From assembly GCF_029633825.1 (NCBI RefSeq), contig NZ_CP090642.1:806001-870000 (forward strand): a stretch of 64,000 bases of DNA, read 5' to 3'. This DNA is from Burkholderia contaminans (GTDB lineage Bacteria > Pseudomonadota > Gammaproteobacteria > Burkholderiales > Burkholderiaceae). Of the stretch, positions 9,936 to 17,998 are shown piece by piece. Below the pieces are notes generated by a model. That model was given only the letters and a program-made list of their open reading frames with translations. It did not search any database and was not told the origin of the DNA. Each line of letters opens with the position of its first letter. The stretch's first letter is position 1. Both the position numbers and the translations under genes were made by a program.

Positions 9936-12428
9936 ATGCGTATTCGCACAGCCGGGCGCCCGGCGAGCACCGACACCCCCCACTCCGACGCCTCACCGGT
10001 CGCCGGAACAGGTTCTCCGAAGCTCGGCCGGCGTGGCTTCCTGAAGTTCACGATGGCGGCGAGCGGCTGCCTTGCGCTGGGCATCGCGCCGACCCGGGCC
10101 ACGGCCGAAGCCGGCAAAGCGTTTCAGGCTTCGCCTCCGCAAGCATTCCTGATCATCGCGCCGGACAACACCGTGACCGTTGCCGTCAACCGGACGGAGT
10201 CCGGCCAGGGCGTCAGCACCGCGCTGCCGATGGCGCTGGCCGACGAACTCGATGCCGACTGGCGCAACGTGCGCACCGTGCTCGCGCCGGCCGGCGAGCC
10301 TTACAAGGATCCGGTGACGGGCATCCAGATGACGGCCGGTTCGACGTCGGTCAATCACTCGTTCGCGCAATACCGCGAACTCGGCGCATCCGCCCGCGCG
10401 ATGCTCGTCGCGGCGGCCGCGCAGCGCTGGAACGTCGATCCCGCCACGTGCCGGACGGCGAACGGTGTCGTGACCTCCGGCAACTACCGCGCGACCTACG
10501 GCGAACTCGCACCGGCCGCGATGGCGATGCCGGTGCCGCAGCAGGTGTCGTTGAAGTCGCCGGACCAGTTCCGCATCATCGGCAAGCCGACGCCGCGCAT
10601 CGACGCGCGCGGGATGCTCGACGGCACGCTCAAGTACGGGATGGACTGGCGTCTGCCGGACACGATGGTGGCCGTGGTCGCGCGCCCGCCGCGCTTCGGC
10701 GGCAAGGTCGCGAGCTACGACGCGGCGGCGGCCCGTGCCGTCAAGGGCGTGGTCGAGGTCGTCGAGATCCCGACCGATCGCGGCGGCACCGGCGTGGCCG
10801 TGATCGCGAACGGCTACTGGCCGGCCAAGCTCGGCCGCGACGCGCTGAAGATCACGTGGAAGGATGCCGGCTCGACCGTCACGTCATCCGAACAGATGCA
10901 GGCGTACAAGCAGCTCGCCGGCACGCCGGGGACCGTGGTGCGCACGGCCGACGCCGGCAGCGCGCCGCCGGCGGCCACGCGCATTCGGCAGGATTACGAA
11001 TTTCCGTATCTCGCGCATGCGGCGATGGAGCCGCTCAGCTGCACGGTCGACGTCGGGCCGGCGAGCTGCGCGTGCGGGATCAAGATCTGGGGCGGCTCGT
11101 CGCTGCAGACGACCGACCGCGCGGCGGTCGCGAAGGCGCTCGGCGTCGCCCCGGAGAAAGTCCAGATCTTCACGCTGACCTCGGGCGGCGACTATGGCCG
11201 GCGCTCGACGCCGACGTCGGACTACGTGGTCGAAGCCGCCCACGTGTCCGCCGCGTACCTCGCGGCCGGCCATCTCGGCCCCGTCAAGACGATCTGGACG
11301 CGCGAGGACGATCTGCGCGGCGGCTATTACCGCCCGATGGTGCTGCATCGCGTCGACATCGGCGTGGACGGCAGCGGCGCCGTGCGCGACTGGCAGCACG
11401 TGGTCGTCGGCCAGTCTGTGCTGAAGGGCTCGCCGCTCGAGCGCACGACGATGCTCAAGCGCGGCACCGATCCGAGCCTGACCGAAGGCGTGACGAACAG
11501 CCCGTACGGCTTCCCGATGCAGGTATCGGTTCATCAGACCGAGGCCGACGTGCCGGTCCAGACGTGGCGCTCGGGCGGCAACTCGCATACGGCGTTCGTG
11601 ATGGAAACGCTGGTCGACGAGCTCGCGCACTCGGCGCGGCAGGATCCGGTCGCCTACCGGATGACGCGGCTGGCCGGCCCCGAGCACGCCGCGCATCGGC
11701 AGGCGCTCGCGCTGGCCGTCGACAAGTCCGGCTACGGCGCGCGCACGCTGCCGGCCGGGCACGCGTGGGGCGTCGCGATGCACGAAACGGCCGGCTCGGT
11801 CGTCGCGTACGTGACGGAAGTGTCGATCGAAGCGCAACAACCGCGCGTGCATCGCGTGACGGCCGGCGTGTATGCGGGCCGCATCGTCAACCCGACCGGC
11901 GCGCAAGCGCAGATCCAGGGCGGCGCGCTGTTCGGTCTCGCGACGACGAAGCCCGGCTTCGCGATCGACGTCGACCATGGCGCGGTCCGCAACGCCGGTT
12001 TCGCCGACTATTCGCCGATACGCATGCAGGAAGCGCCGCCGGTGGATGTCTTCTTCGTGCCGTCGGACGCCCAGCCGACCGGGTTGAGCGACGCCGGCGT
12101 GCCGCCGATCGCGCCGGCGGTGGCCAACGGTGCGTTCGTGCTGACCGGCGAGCGGGTGCATGCGTTGCCGTTCCCCCCGATGCTGGTCGCGTCGACCGCC
12201 CCCGTGATGCCGGCGGCCCCCGCGACGGCGGCCGACGAGGATCCGTACGGCAACCTGCCGGCCGGCGGCTGCCGGCTGCCGCACAAGGTCAAGCCTGCCG
12301 CGTTGAAGCCGAGGGTCGATCAAAGCCAGGCGGGCGTCGGCCAGGCGCCCGCGGTACCGAAATTCCTGCGGCCAAAGCGGCGCGCCGGGATTCCGTGTAT
12401 CGAGGATCTGAAGAAAGGCACGGTGTGA
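9936..12428 (+). CDS. Molybdopterin-binding large subunit, IorB-like (aldehyde oxidase/xanthine dehydrogenase family), Tat-exported
   Basis: The 830-residue product is the catalytic partner of the preceding 2Fe-2S subunit. The N-terminus carries a twin-arginine signal (RRGFLKF around residues 30-36, then a hydrophobic stretch ending near TRATA). The body has the tandem molybdopterin-binding layout of isoquinoline 1-oxidoreductase beta-type proteins, including AFLIIAPDNTVTVAVNRTE near the start and the Gln-rich QAQIQGGALFGLATT region late. Start 9936 follows GGGAG; an in-frame TTG lies at 9930. The substrate cannot be told from sequence: N-heterocycles, aldehydes or nicotinate-like compounds are all possible. 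There is no maturation (XdhC-like) gene beside it. Confidence 0.87.
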   Translation: MRIRTAGRPASTDTPHSDASPVAGTGSPKLGRRGFLKFTMAASGCLALGIAPTRATAEAGKAFQASPPQAFLIIAPDNTVTVAVNRTESGQGVSTALPMALADELDADWRNVRTVLAPAGEPYKDPVTGIQMTAGSTSVNHSFAQYRELGASARAMLVAAAAQRWNVDPATCRTANGVVTSGNYRATYGELAPAAMAMPVPQQVSLKSPDQFRIIGKPTPRIDARGMLDGTLKYGMDWRLPDTMVAVVARPPRFGGKVASYDAAAARAVKGVVEVVEIPTDRGGTGVAVIANGYWPAKLGRDALKITWKDAGSTVTSSEQMQAYKQLAGTPGTVVRTADAGSAPPAATRIRQDYEFPYLAHAAMEPLSCTVDVGPASCACGIKIWGGSSLQTTDRAAVAKALGVAPEKVQIFTLTSGGDYGRRSTPTSDYVVEAAHVSAAYLAAGHLGPVKTIWTREDDLRGGYYRPMVLHRVDIGVDGSGAVRDWQHVVVGQSVLKGSPLERTTMLKRGTDPSLTEGVTNSPYGFPMQVSVHQTEADVPVQTWRSGGNSHTAFVMETLVDELAHSARQDPVAYRMTRLAGPEHAAHRQALALAVDKSGYGARTLPAGHAWGVAMHETAGSVVAYVTEVSIEAQQPRVHRVTAGVYAGRIVNPTGAQAQIQGGALFGLATTKPGFAIDVDHGAVRNAGFADYSPIRMQEAPPVDVFFVPSDAQPTGLSDAGVPPIAPAVANGAFVLTGERVHALPFPPMLVASTAPVMPAAPATAADEDPYGNLPAGGCRLPHKVKPAALKPRVDQSQAGVGQAPAVPKFLRPKRRAGIPCIEDLKKGTV

Positions 12429-12457
12429 CGTAGAGGATCCGGCAAGCGTCCGCGCCT

Positions 12458-12475
12458 GGCCCGCTCCACCGGGCC
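12458..12475 (+). terminator. Weak hairpin after the molybdenum hydroxylase genes
   Basis: GGCCCG (12458-12463) and CGGGCC (12470-12475) form a six-base stem with a six-base loop, 30 bases after the large-subunit stop. A second small hairpin (GCAAGG-CGAA-CCTTGC) lies at 12563-12578. Neither has a T-run, so termination is only a guess. Confidence 0.25.
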
Positions 12476-12704
12476 GGGCCGGCGGCCGCATGACCCTCGA
12501 CACATCGCCGGCGAGCGTGCAGCTCGAGATATGCGTTGATCAGCGAATCGCGCACTCAACGTGCAAGGCGAACCTTGCTCCGCTTGTGGCTACCGGCGCG
12601 CAGTCAACCCCGATCTCGAGGCGAGAGCGACATGCGCATTCCGAATCGAGTTTCACTCGCTTCAGTCAGTGGCTTATCCGTTTTCCCAATGAAATGCCGT
12701 GAAT

Positions 12705-13826
12705 TTAGTCGAAAAGACCGATCAGCAGCCTGTCATATGACTCGATTTGCTTCGAATTTGTCGATAGAAATCCACCGATGAATTCACGCTGCCGATTCTT
12801 GTAATCAATCCATTTTTCATCGTGCGAATCGATTGCCTGACCGAGTTGCAATGCACCCTCCTCCGCATCCTGTTCGTTATAAAAATAACCAAGCTCACGG
12901 CAGAGGTATGCGTTATGAATCAATGCATACCCGTTCCAGCAAACATCGAAATAGAAGTAATTCAGTGCGAGCCCTGATTGATGGGATATTACGATGTCGG
13001 TGAATTCGGAAAGAAATTGAGGGGTGTTGTAATAGCCGACAAAGCTTATTTTAGAATCTCGCACCAGGTCGAGGTGGTGCGCGATACCAATGAATTCGGG
13101 GCTGTTTTTTGCAAGATGCTCGGTGTTCGTCGCGTGCACATAAGCTATCTTTTCGCCAAATTTTCGATAGCCCAGTTCTGCGATCAAGAGCGGATAGAGG
13201 CAGAACTTCGTCACGTCGATATTCGGCTCCATGATGGAGAGGCGCTTCGGCTGCCCGGTTGGACGATACTCCCCGTGATGCGGGAGTGCTGCCGACCGCT
13301 CTTCGACGCACATCGGGTCCCAGACGAACGGGACTTCACGAACCGGCTGGCGCCGTAATACGCTGAAGTAGCTCGCGCTGGTATCGACAACTTGCGGGAT
13401 GATCCACACCTGATCATAACGCTGGTTGATGAATACCGTTTCCGCATGGCGTCTGCCGAAAATCATCGCCTGCATCATGTGCACGTATTCCGGCCCGCAG
13501 CAGTAACTCACCACTTTTGTACCACGTGCCTGCAGATACGCGGTTTGCTGCTGGTCAATTTGTCCCCCGAGTTCGATCAGCACATCGAGCGAGTCTTTCG
13601 CATCGTCGAACGAGCGGATCGGATACTGCGTGGTATCCCACGGAAGTTCCGACGTGATCCTGACGTTCGTGGTATTGACGAGGGTTACCTGATGGCCAAG
13701 CGGCGAGTGTTGAAAGAGCTTCATCAGATACAAGGCATTCTGCTTGATGCCGTTGACCCAGAGACTCTCCGCCGCGTGGTGAAGGCCAATTGTGATACCG
13801 ATGCTGAGTGAGCGTGCCAAACTCAT
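12705..13826 (-). CDS. DUF2827-type glycosyltransferase-like protein
   Basis: The 373-residue protein resembles the DUF2827 family of Burkholderia, putative GT-B sugar transferases near surface-polysaccharide functions. Visible traits are the opening SIGITIGLHHAAESLWVNGIKQNALYLMKLF, a central VVSYCCGPEYVHMMQAM segment, and the C-terminal ISHQSGLALNYFYFDVCWNGYALIHNA block, where this family shows its donor-binding half. The start at 13826 has GGAG eight bases upstream. Base composition is clearly less GC-rich than the neighbours and it stands alone, which suggests acquisition by transfer. A repeated CTGTCA element lies about 75-90 bp upstream. Substrate unknown. Confidence 0.75.
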   Translation of the reverse strand: MSLARSLSIGITIGLHHAAESLWVNGIKQNALYLMKLFQHSPLGHQVTLVNTTNVRITSELPWDTTQYPIRSFDDAKDSLDVLIELGGQIDQQQTAYLQARGTKVVSYCCGPEYVHMMQAMIFGRRHAETVFINQRYDQVWIIPQVVDTSASYFSVLRRQPVREVPFVWDPMCVEERSAALPHHGEYRPTGQPKRLSIMEPNIDVTKFCLYPLLIAELGYRKFGEKIAYVHATNTEHLAKNSPEFIGIAHHLDLVRDSKISFVGYYNTPQFLSEFTDIVISHQSGLALNYFYFDVCWNGYALIHNAYLCRELGYFYNEQDAEEGALQLGQAIDSHDEKWIDYKNRQREFIGGFLSTNSKQIESYDRLLIGLFD

Positions 13827-14343
13827 GGGAGGTTCTCCAGGGTGCCGATCCGAAAAGGAGTTAGATCATAGCGCTGCACTCATCCCGAGCTGTCAAGAAC
13901 TGTCAAAATATGACAGGCGGCTCGGCACGGTTGACCCTGCTTCCTCGGGCCGCGACCGTTGGCGCCATCAATCCGCGCGTACGCCGGATCGGCGAACGTG
14001 CGAGATCCACACCGCGATGGCCTCGTACGGATCATATTTCGTGCCGGAACGGCAATGCCCTGCAGCCAGGTCGATCACGCAGCCTCCACGCGCGCCAACC
14101 TCGACAAGGTGCCCGATTTCATCACGGCGCGATATCCCGACGCAGCATGAAAACACGCGCCTACCCGGGACGTTTGTTAAATAGCTTGAGCGACCGCCAA
14201 CGTGCGAATGATTTGCCGTACTATCCGCCCGTCATCCTGGCTGATGTCGAATGCGGTCGAGCGACCTTGGGCAATGGCCACGGTTTTTTCAACTTCGGGA
14301 GCTCGAGCCGGGCGCCGATTTCATTTGAATGCCAGGACCGATC
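13827..14343. other. Intergenic region upstream of the glycosyltransferase and the small membrane protein
   Basis: Several short overlapping frames exist on the plus strand but none has family features or a good ribosome site. The stretch should contain the promoter of the leftward glycosyltransferase gene and of the rightward small membrane protein gene. The only conspicuous structure is the CTGTCA repeat cluster at 13890-13916. Confidence 0.5.
13890..13916. promoter_or_regulatory. CTGTCA direct/inverted repeat cluster, possible operator
   Basis: CTGTCAA occurs at 13890-13896 and again from 13900. The second copy pairs with TGACAG at 13911-13916 to give CTGTCA-AAATA-TGACAG. It lies upstream of the leftward glycosyltransferase start at 13826, in the position expected for a regulator site. 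The bound protein is unknown. Confidence 0.45.
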
Positions 14344-14664
14344 ATGTTCCAGTCCCCCGGAGATTCATTCGTCAACGGTTCGTTGCTGGGCTTGTGCGTC
14401 GAGGTTCCGCTTGCCGCGATCGTTTCGCTGGCGATGCACGGCGTCGACTGGAACGGGCCGCGCATCGCGATGCTCATCGCCACGCCGGTGCTGATCGCGT
14501 GCGTCACCCTGCTGACGCGCCCCGTCGCATTCAGCACGGTATGGAAGCACAAACGCTCGCCGTTCGTGCTCGACGACAATGTGCGCGCATCGATTTACGG
14601 CCGGCTCTGCGGAATTGCGATCGGCGTCGTGTTCGGCATCATGGTCGCGACGACGTTCGCCTGA
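14344..14664 (+). CDS. Small hypothetical membrane protein
   Basis: The 106-residue product has two clear hydrophobic segments near the N-terminus (LLGLCVEVPLAAIVSLAM and IAMLIATPVLIACVTLL) and a third at the C-terminus (GIAIGVVFGIMVATTFA), separated by a basic loop (STVWKHKRSPFVL). Start 14344 has AGGA six bases upstream; an in-frame ATG at 14329 is less well placed. No domain is recognised. It stands alone between the glycosyltransferase and the sulfonate-binding protein, so its context says little. An 18-bp palindrome overlaps its stop codon. Confidence 0.6.
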   Translation: MFQSPGDSFVNGSLLGLCVEVPLAAIVSLAMHGVDWNGPRIAMLIATPVLIACVTLLTRPVAFSTVWKHKRSPFVLDDNVRASIYGRLCGIAIGVVFGIMVATTFA

Positions 14665-14680
14665 TCCGGTCGACCGGATC
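14663..14680. repeat. Perfect 18-bp palindrome at gene end
   Basis: GATCCGGTC and GACCGGATC are complementary without interruption (14663-14680), starting inside the stop codon of the small membrane protein gene. In RNA it would fold as a 7-bp stem with a TCGA tetraloop. No T-run follows. It may end transcription or stabilise the mRNA 3' end. Confidence 0.4.
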
Positions 14681-14797
14681 TCGCGACGAGACTCACTGCA
14701 GGCGGGATGCCGGGTTCGCGCGCGGTGAACAGCGCCTTCGAGAGCACGTGTTCATCCGCATCCCCCACTCACTCGGGCGCCTTCTCGTTACGCTCGA

Positions 14798-15796
14798 TCA
14801 CGTCGCCGCGACCAGCGCATTGAACGACGTATCCCACAGCGGCGCAACATTGGCCGGCCCGTCCAGCACACCGATCCGCGCGAACACATCCGCGACCTGC
14901 TGATGCTGCGCCACCACGTCGGGCGTCACCGGCAGCAGCGCGTAGTCTTCGCTGCGCTGATCGAACATCGCGACGAGATCGGCGACCGGCACGCGCGTCT
15001 CGCTGTTCTGCGCGAGCGCATAGTCGCGGAAATGCCCGTTCGCCCATGCATACGCGCGCCGGAATCGCAGCAGCAGATCGCCCGTTGCCGCGCGACGGCG
15101 CGCATCGTCGAGCGTGCGCGGGTTCGCATAGACCGGGAAGTTGCCCGACAGATAGCCCTTCCCCGTCTTCAACACACGTGCACCGTAGCGATTGCGCGCG
15201 AGCTGGCCGTTGTAGCCGTAGATCGCCCACGCGTCGATGTCGCCGCGATCGTAGGCGGACAAGCCGTCGCTTGGCGACAGGTTGATCGGCTGGATGTCGT
15301 CGAAGCTCAGGCCGGCCTCCGTGAGCTGGCGATACAGGAAGTAGTGCGACGTCGTCGCACGCACGTACCCGACACGCTTGCCCTTCAGGTCTGCAATGCT
15401 GCGGATCGGCGTGTCCTTGCGCGCGAGCGTGACCTGGTTGTTCAGGTCTTCGCGCACGCGGGTGATGAGCCGCACGTTGGCCTTCTGCCGCGCGGCGAAT
15501 ACGGCCGGAATTTCGCTTCCCGAACCGATGTCGAGCGCATCCGCGTTGAGCGCCTCGATATGCAGCACGCCGTTGTTCAGCTCGCGCCAGTCGATCCGGT
15601 ACGGTGTGTCGGCCAGCCCGGCCGCCTGCAGCAGCGCGCGCCAGCCACCCTTGTAGGTTGCGACACGCAACGTGGTGCCGGCGAGATCGCTGTTGGCAGC
15701 GGGCGTGGCGAACGCGGCCTTCGCGGCCCAGGGCGCCGCCGCCACCGCGGCGCCGGCAAACAGCAAACGGCGACGCGCCGCCGAAATTGACGACAT
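14798..15796 (-). CDS. Sulfonate-type ABC transporter substrate-binding protein (SsuA-like)
   Basis: The 332-residue protein should bind an aliphatic sulfonate or related compound in the periplasm. It has an N-terminal RRRLLFAG...APWAAKAAFA signal, possibly Tat-type, and the NMT1/SsuA binding-protein pattern: LRVATYKGG, ALDIGSGSEIPAVFAARQKANVRLI, SIADLKGKRVGYVRATTSHYFLYRQL and DAWAIYGYNGQLA. Start 15796 has AGGAG seven bases upstream. The gene follows the DUF3088 gene by 46 bp on the same strand and has no ATPase or permease beside it, so it may use the importer encoded at 23.9-25.7 kb. That sharing is an inference. Confidence 0.85.
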   Translation of the reverse strand: MSSISAARRRLLFAGAAVAAAPWAAKAAFATPAANSDLAGTTLRVATYKGGWRALLQAAGLADTPYRIDWRELNNGVLHIEALNADALDIGSGSEIPAVFAARQKANVRLITRVREDLNNQVTLARKDTPIRSIADLKGKRVGYVRATTSHYFLYRQLTEAGLSFDDIQPINLSPSDGLSAYDRGDIDAWAIYGYNGQLARNRYGARVLKTGKGYLSGNFPVYANPRTLDDARRRAATGDLLLRFRRAYAWANGHFRDYALAQNSETRVPVADLVAMFDQRSEDYALLPVTPDVVAQHQQVADVFARIGVLDGPANVAPLWDTSFNALVAAT

Positions 15797-15842
15797 CGGA
15801 TGCTCCTGTCGGTCGATCAAACGGGAAGTGAAAATCGCCGCG

Positions 15843-16187
15843 TCAATGCAGCACCGGAAATCCGTGGCGTTCGGCCAGCAGTTCGAGGATGCGGCGCGCG
15901 TCGGTGACGAAGCGCACGTCGCCGAGCGTCTGTGCGTCGTCCGGCGCCGGCTGGTCGCGGCCGAGCACGAGGACCGGCAGCCCCTGGTGCGCATCGTCGA
16001 GCGCGTCGATCACCGCGTGCCGCGGCCGCTCGAAGCCGACACGTTTCACGTCGATTCGATTCGCGCGATCGGGCGCGCTCGCCAGCAGCCCCTCGATCGA
16101 CAATCCATGCGGGCAGACGAAGCGCTGGCCCGGATGCTTCGGATCGGCAAAGCCCGGTTCCAGCAGAAACAGCACATCGCGACTCAT
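15843..16187 (-). CDS. DUF3088 family protein
   Basis: The 114-residue protein begins SRDVLFLLEPGFADPKHPGQRFVCPHGLSIEGLLAS and contains VKRVGFERPRHAVIDALDDAHQGLPVLVLG, the pattern of DUF3088 proteins, which resemble thioredoxin-fold/glutaredoxin-like domains. Function is unknown. It is first in a probable two-gene unit with the sulfonate-binding protein, so a role in organosulfur or redox handling is plausible but not shown. Translation of 15843-16187 ends FPVLH. Confidence 0.75.
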   Translation of the reverse strand: MSRDVLFLLEPGFADPKHPGQRFVCPHGLSIEGLLASAPDRANRIDVKRVGFERPRHAVIDALDDAHQGLPVLVLGRDQPAPDDAQTLGDVRFVTDARRILELLAERHGFPVLH

Positions 16188-16670
16188 GACAGACAGCTCC
16201 CGTGTTTGTTGTTCAGCCGGGATGAATGCGCTTGGGCGCCCTTCTGTTCCCGGAGCATGCCGGCCCGAGGCCGGATGCCCGACTCTACCGTCACGCGTCG
16301 CACGGCCCTACCAACGTTTTGCGGAATCGATATGCGGCCGCGCGTAGCGCACCGGGCGCCCGCCGCACAGCGGGCGTTGCGTAAAAACATCGCGCGCCGG
16401 GACGCAGGTATTGCGCACATCGAACGATTTCAGCGATCGATATGACGGCGCCCGCGTGTATCCGGTGCCCGACGTTCGCCGTTCGCGCGATACGTTCGCC
16501 GCAGCATGGGTGCCGGACGCGATCGCGGCGCACATGCAGGGCTTGCGGCAACGCCTATTGCAAATCGGCCGCGCAGCGATTTGCAAACCACGGATCGACC
16601 GTTCGCCGGCACCGCCGTCATCAATAGGATCGTGATCCTCGCAGATGTACCCATAAAAAAGAGGATAGTC
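16188..16670. other. Divergent intergenic region between DUF3088 and porin genes
   Basis: No gene is seen. It must hold the promoters of the leftward DUF3088/binding-protein unit and of the rightward porin. The main structure is the long inverted repeat at 16558-16586. Just before the porin start is an A-rich stretch followed by GAGGA. Confidence 0.55.
16558..16586. promoter_or_regulatory. 10-9-10 inverted repeat upstream of the porin
   Basis: TTGCAAATCG (16558-16567) and CGATTTGCAA (16577-16586) are perfect complements around a nine-base spacer, ending 84 bases before the porin start. The symmetry and position fit a regulator operator, though a leader hairpin in the porin mRNA is equally possible. 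Confidence 0.45.
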
Positions 16671-17855
16671 ATGATCAGAAAATCGGTAGTCCTGGGTTTG
16701 GTTTCGATCGGTTCGGTCAGCGCGCATGCGCAGAGTTCGGTCACGTTGTACGGTGTCGTCGATGCCGGTTTCGCTTATACGAACAACCAGGGTGGCGCAA
16801 GCAACATCCAGCAGACGAGCGGCAAGCTGAGCGGCAGCCGCTGGGGCTTGAAAGGCGTGGAAGATCTCGGCGGCGGGCTGCAGGCGGTCTTCACGCTCGA
16901 AAGCGGGTTCCGGCCGAGCGACGGCGGGCTCGGCCAGGGCGGCCGCCTGTTCGGCCGCTCCGCATACGTGGGCCTGGCCAGCAAGGGGCTCGGCACGCTG
17001 ACCTTCGGCCGCCAGTACGAGCCGATCACCGACCTCGTTGCGCAGTACTCGGGGTCCGGCTTCTGGTCGCCGGCCACGCACGTGGGCGACAACGACAACA
17101 TGAACCAGAGCTTCCGCCTGAACAACGCGGTGAAGTTCCGCAGCGACACGATCGCCGGCTTCACGGCCGACCTGCTCTACGCGTTCAGCAACCAGGCCAA
17201 CGGTGGCGCGGGCACCGGGTTCTCGAACAACAACGCGTGGGGCGCGTCGGCGAACTACGTGAACGGCCCGTTGTCGGTGGGCGCCGGCTATGTCCGCATC
17301 AATCATCCGAATTCGACGTCGAATACGAGCGGCGCGGTGGGCGGTGCGACCTCCACCACCGGCAACGATTACAGCGGCGGATTCTTCTACGGGCTGAACG
17401 GCGGCGTGCTCAAGCAGCAGATCGGCGTGGTGGGCGCGAACTACGCGCTCGGCCGTACGACGCTGGGCTTCGCGTGGAGCCACACGCAGCTCGACTATCT
17501 CGACCGTTCGTCGCGCAAGTTCAACAACTACGACGTGAACGCGCGTTACCAGATCACACCGGCCGCCACGCTGATCGGTGTCTACACGTTCACCGACGGG
17601 CGCGCGAGCGGCCTGCCGGGCACCGGCGGCCAGACGCTGAAGCCGCGCTGGCACCAGTTCACGCTCGGGTTCGACTACGCGTTGTCGAAGCGCACGGATA
17701 TCTACCTGTCCGGCATCTACCAGCTCGCGGCCGGCGATCCGAGCACGGCGACGGCGGGCGGCTATCGCAGGATCGCGGCGATCTCGAACATCGGGAGCGC
17801 TTCGTCGACGAACCGCCAGGTCGCGTTCGTCAGCGGGCTGCGCGTGAAGTTCTGA
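16671..17855 (+). CDS. Gram-negative outer membrane porin
   Basis: The 394-residue protein is a general-diffusion, trimeric porin of the type common in Burkholderia. A signal peptide (MIRKSVVLGLVSIGSVSAHA) is followed by QSSVTLYGVVDAGFAYTNN, the classic first beta-strand. GSRWGLKGVEDLGGGLQAVFTLESGF and LFGRSAYVGL follow, as does a PGTGG-containing loop. The C-terminus VAFVSGLRVKF ends in phenylalanine, the barrel-assembly signal. Start 16671 has GAGGA five bases upstream. Lying between organosulfur genes it may admit such solutes, but porins of this class are not specific. Confidence 0.93.
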   Translation: MIRKSVVLGLVSIGSVSAHAQSSVTLYGVVDAGFAYTNNQGGASNIQQTSGKLSGSRWGLKGVEDLGGGLQAVFTLESGFRPSDGGLGQGGRLFGRSAYVGLASKGLGTLTFGRQYEPITDLVAQYSGSGFWSPATHVGDNDNMNQSFRLNNAVKFRSDTIAGFTADLLYAFSNQANGGAGTGFSNNNAWGASANYVNGPLSVGAGYVRINHPNSTSNTSGAVGGATSTTGNDYSGGFFYGLNGGVLKQQIGVVGANYALGRTTLGFAWSHTQLDYLDRSSRKFNNYDVNARYQITPAATLIGVYTFTDGRASGLPGTGGQTLKPRWHQFTLGFDYALSKRTDIYLSGIYQLAAGDPSTATAGGYRRIAAISNIGSASSTNRQVAFVSGLRVKF

Positions 17856-17998
17856 CGGCGCGTGCATCGGGCGCGGCGCGGCGTGCTGCGGCGGGGCGCG
17901 ATAAGCAAAGCGGGAATCGTTGTTTGCCGCGCCGGGTCCGGTTGCCGAGAATGGGCGTTTCCCCGCGCGCTGCCCCGGCGCGCGATACGCGTTCGACC

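Noticed and set aside
9434..12433. 999-codon plus-strand frame, Arg-rich
   Set aside because: A shifted reading over the molybdenum hydroxylase genes, whose true frames show clear cofactor motifs.
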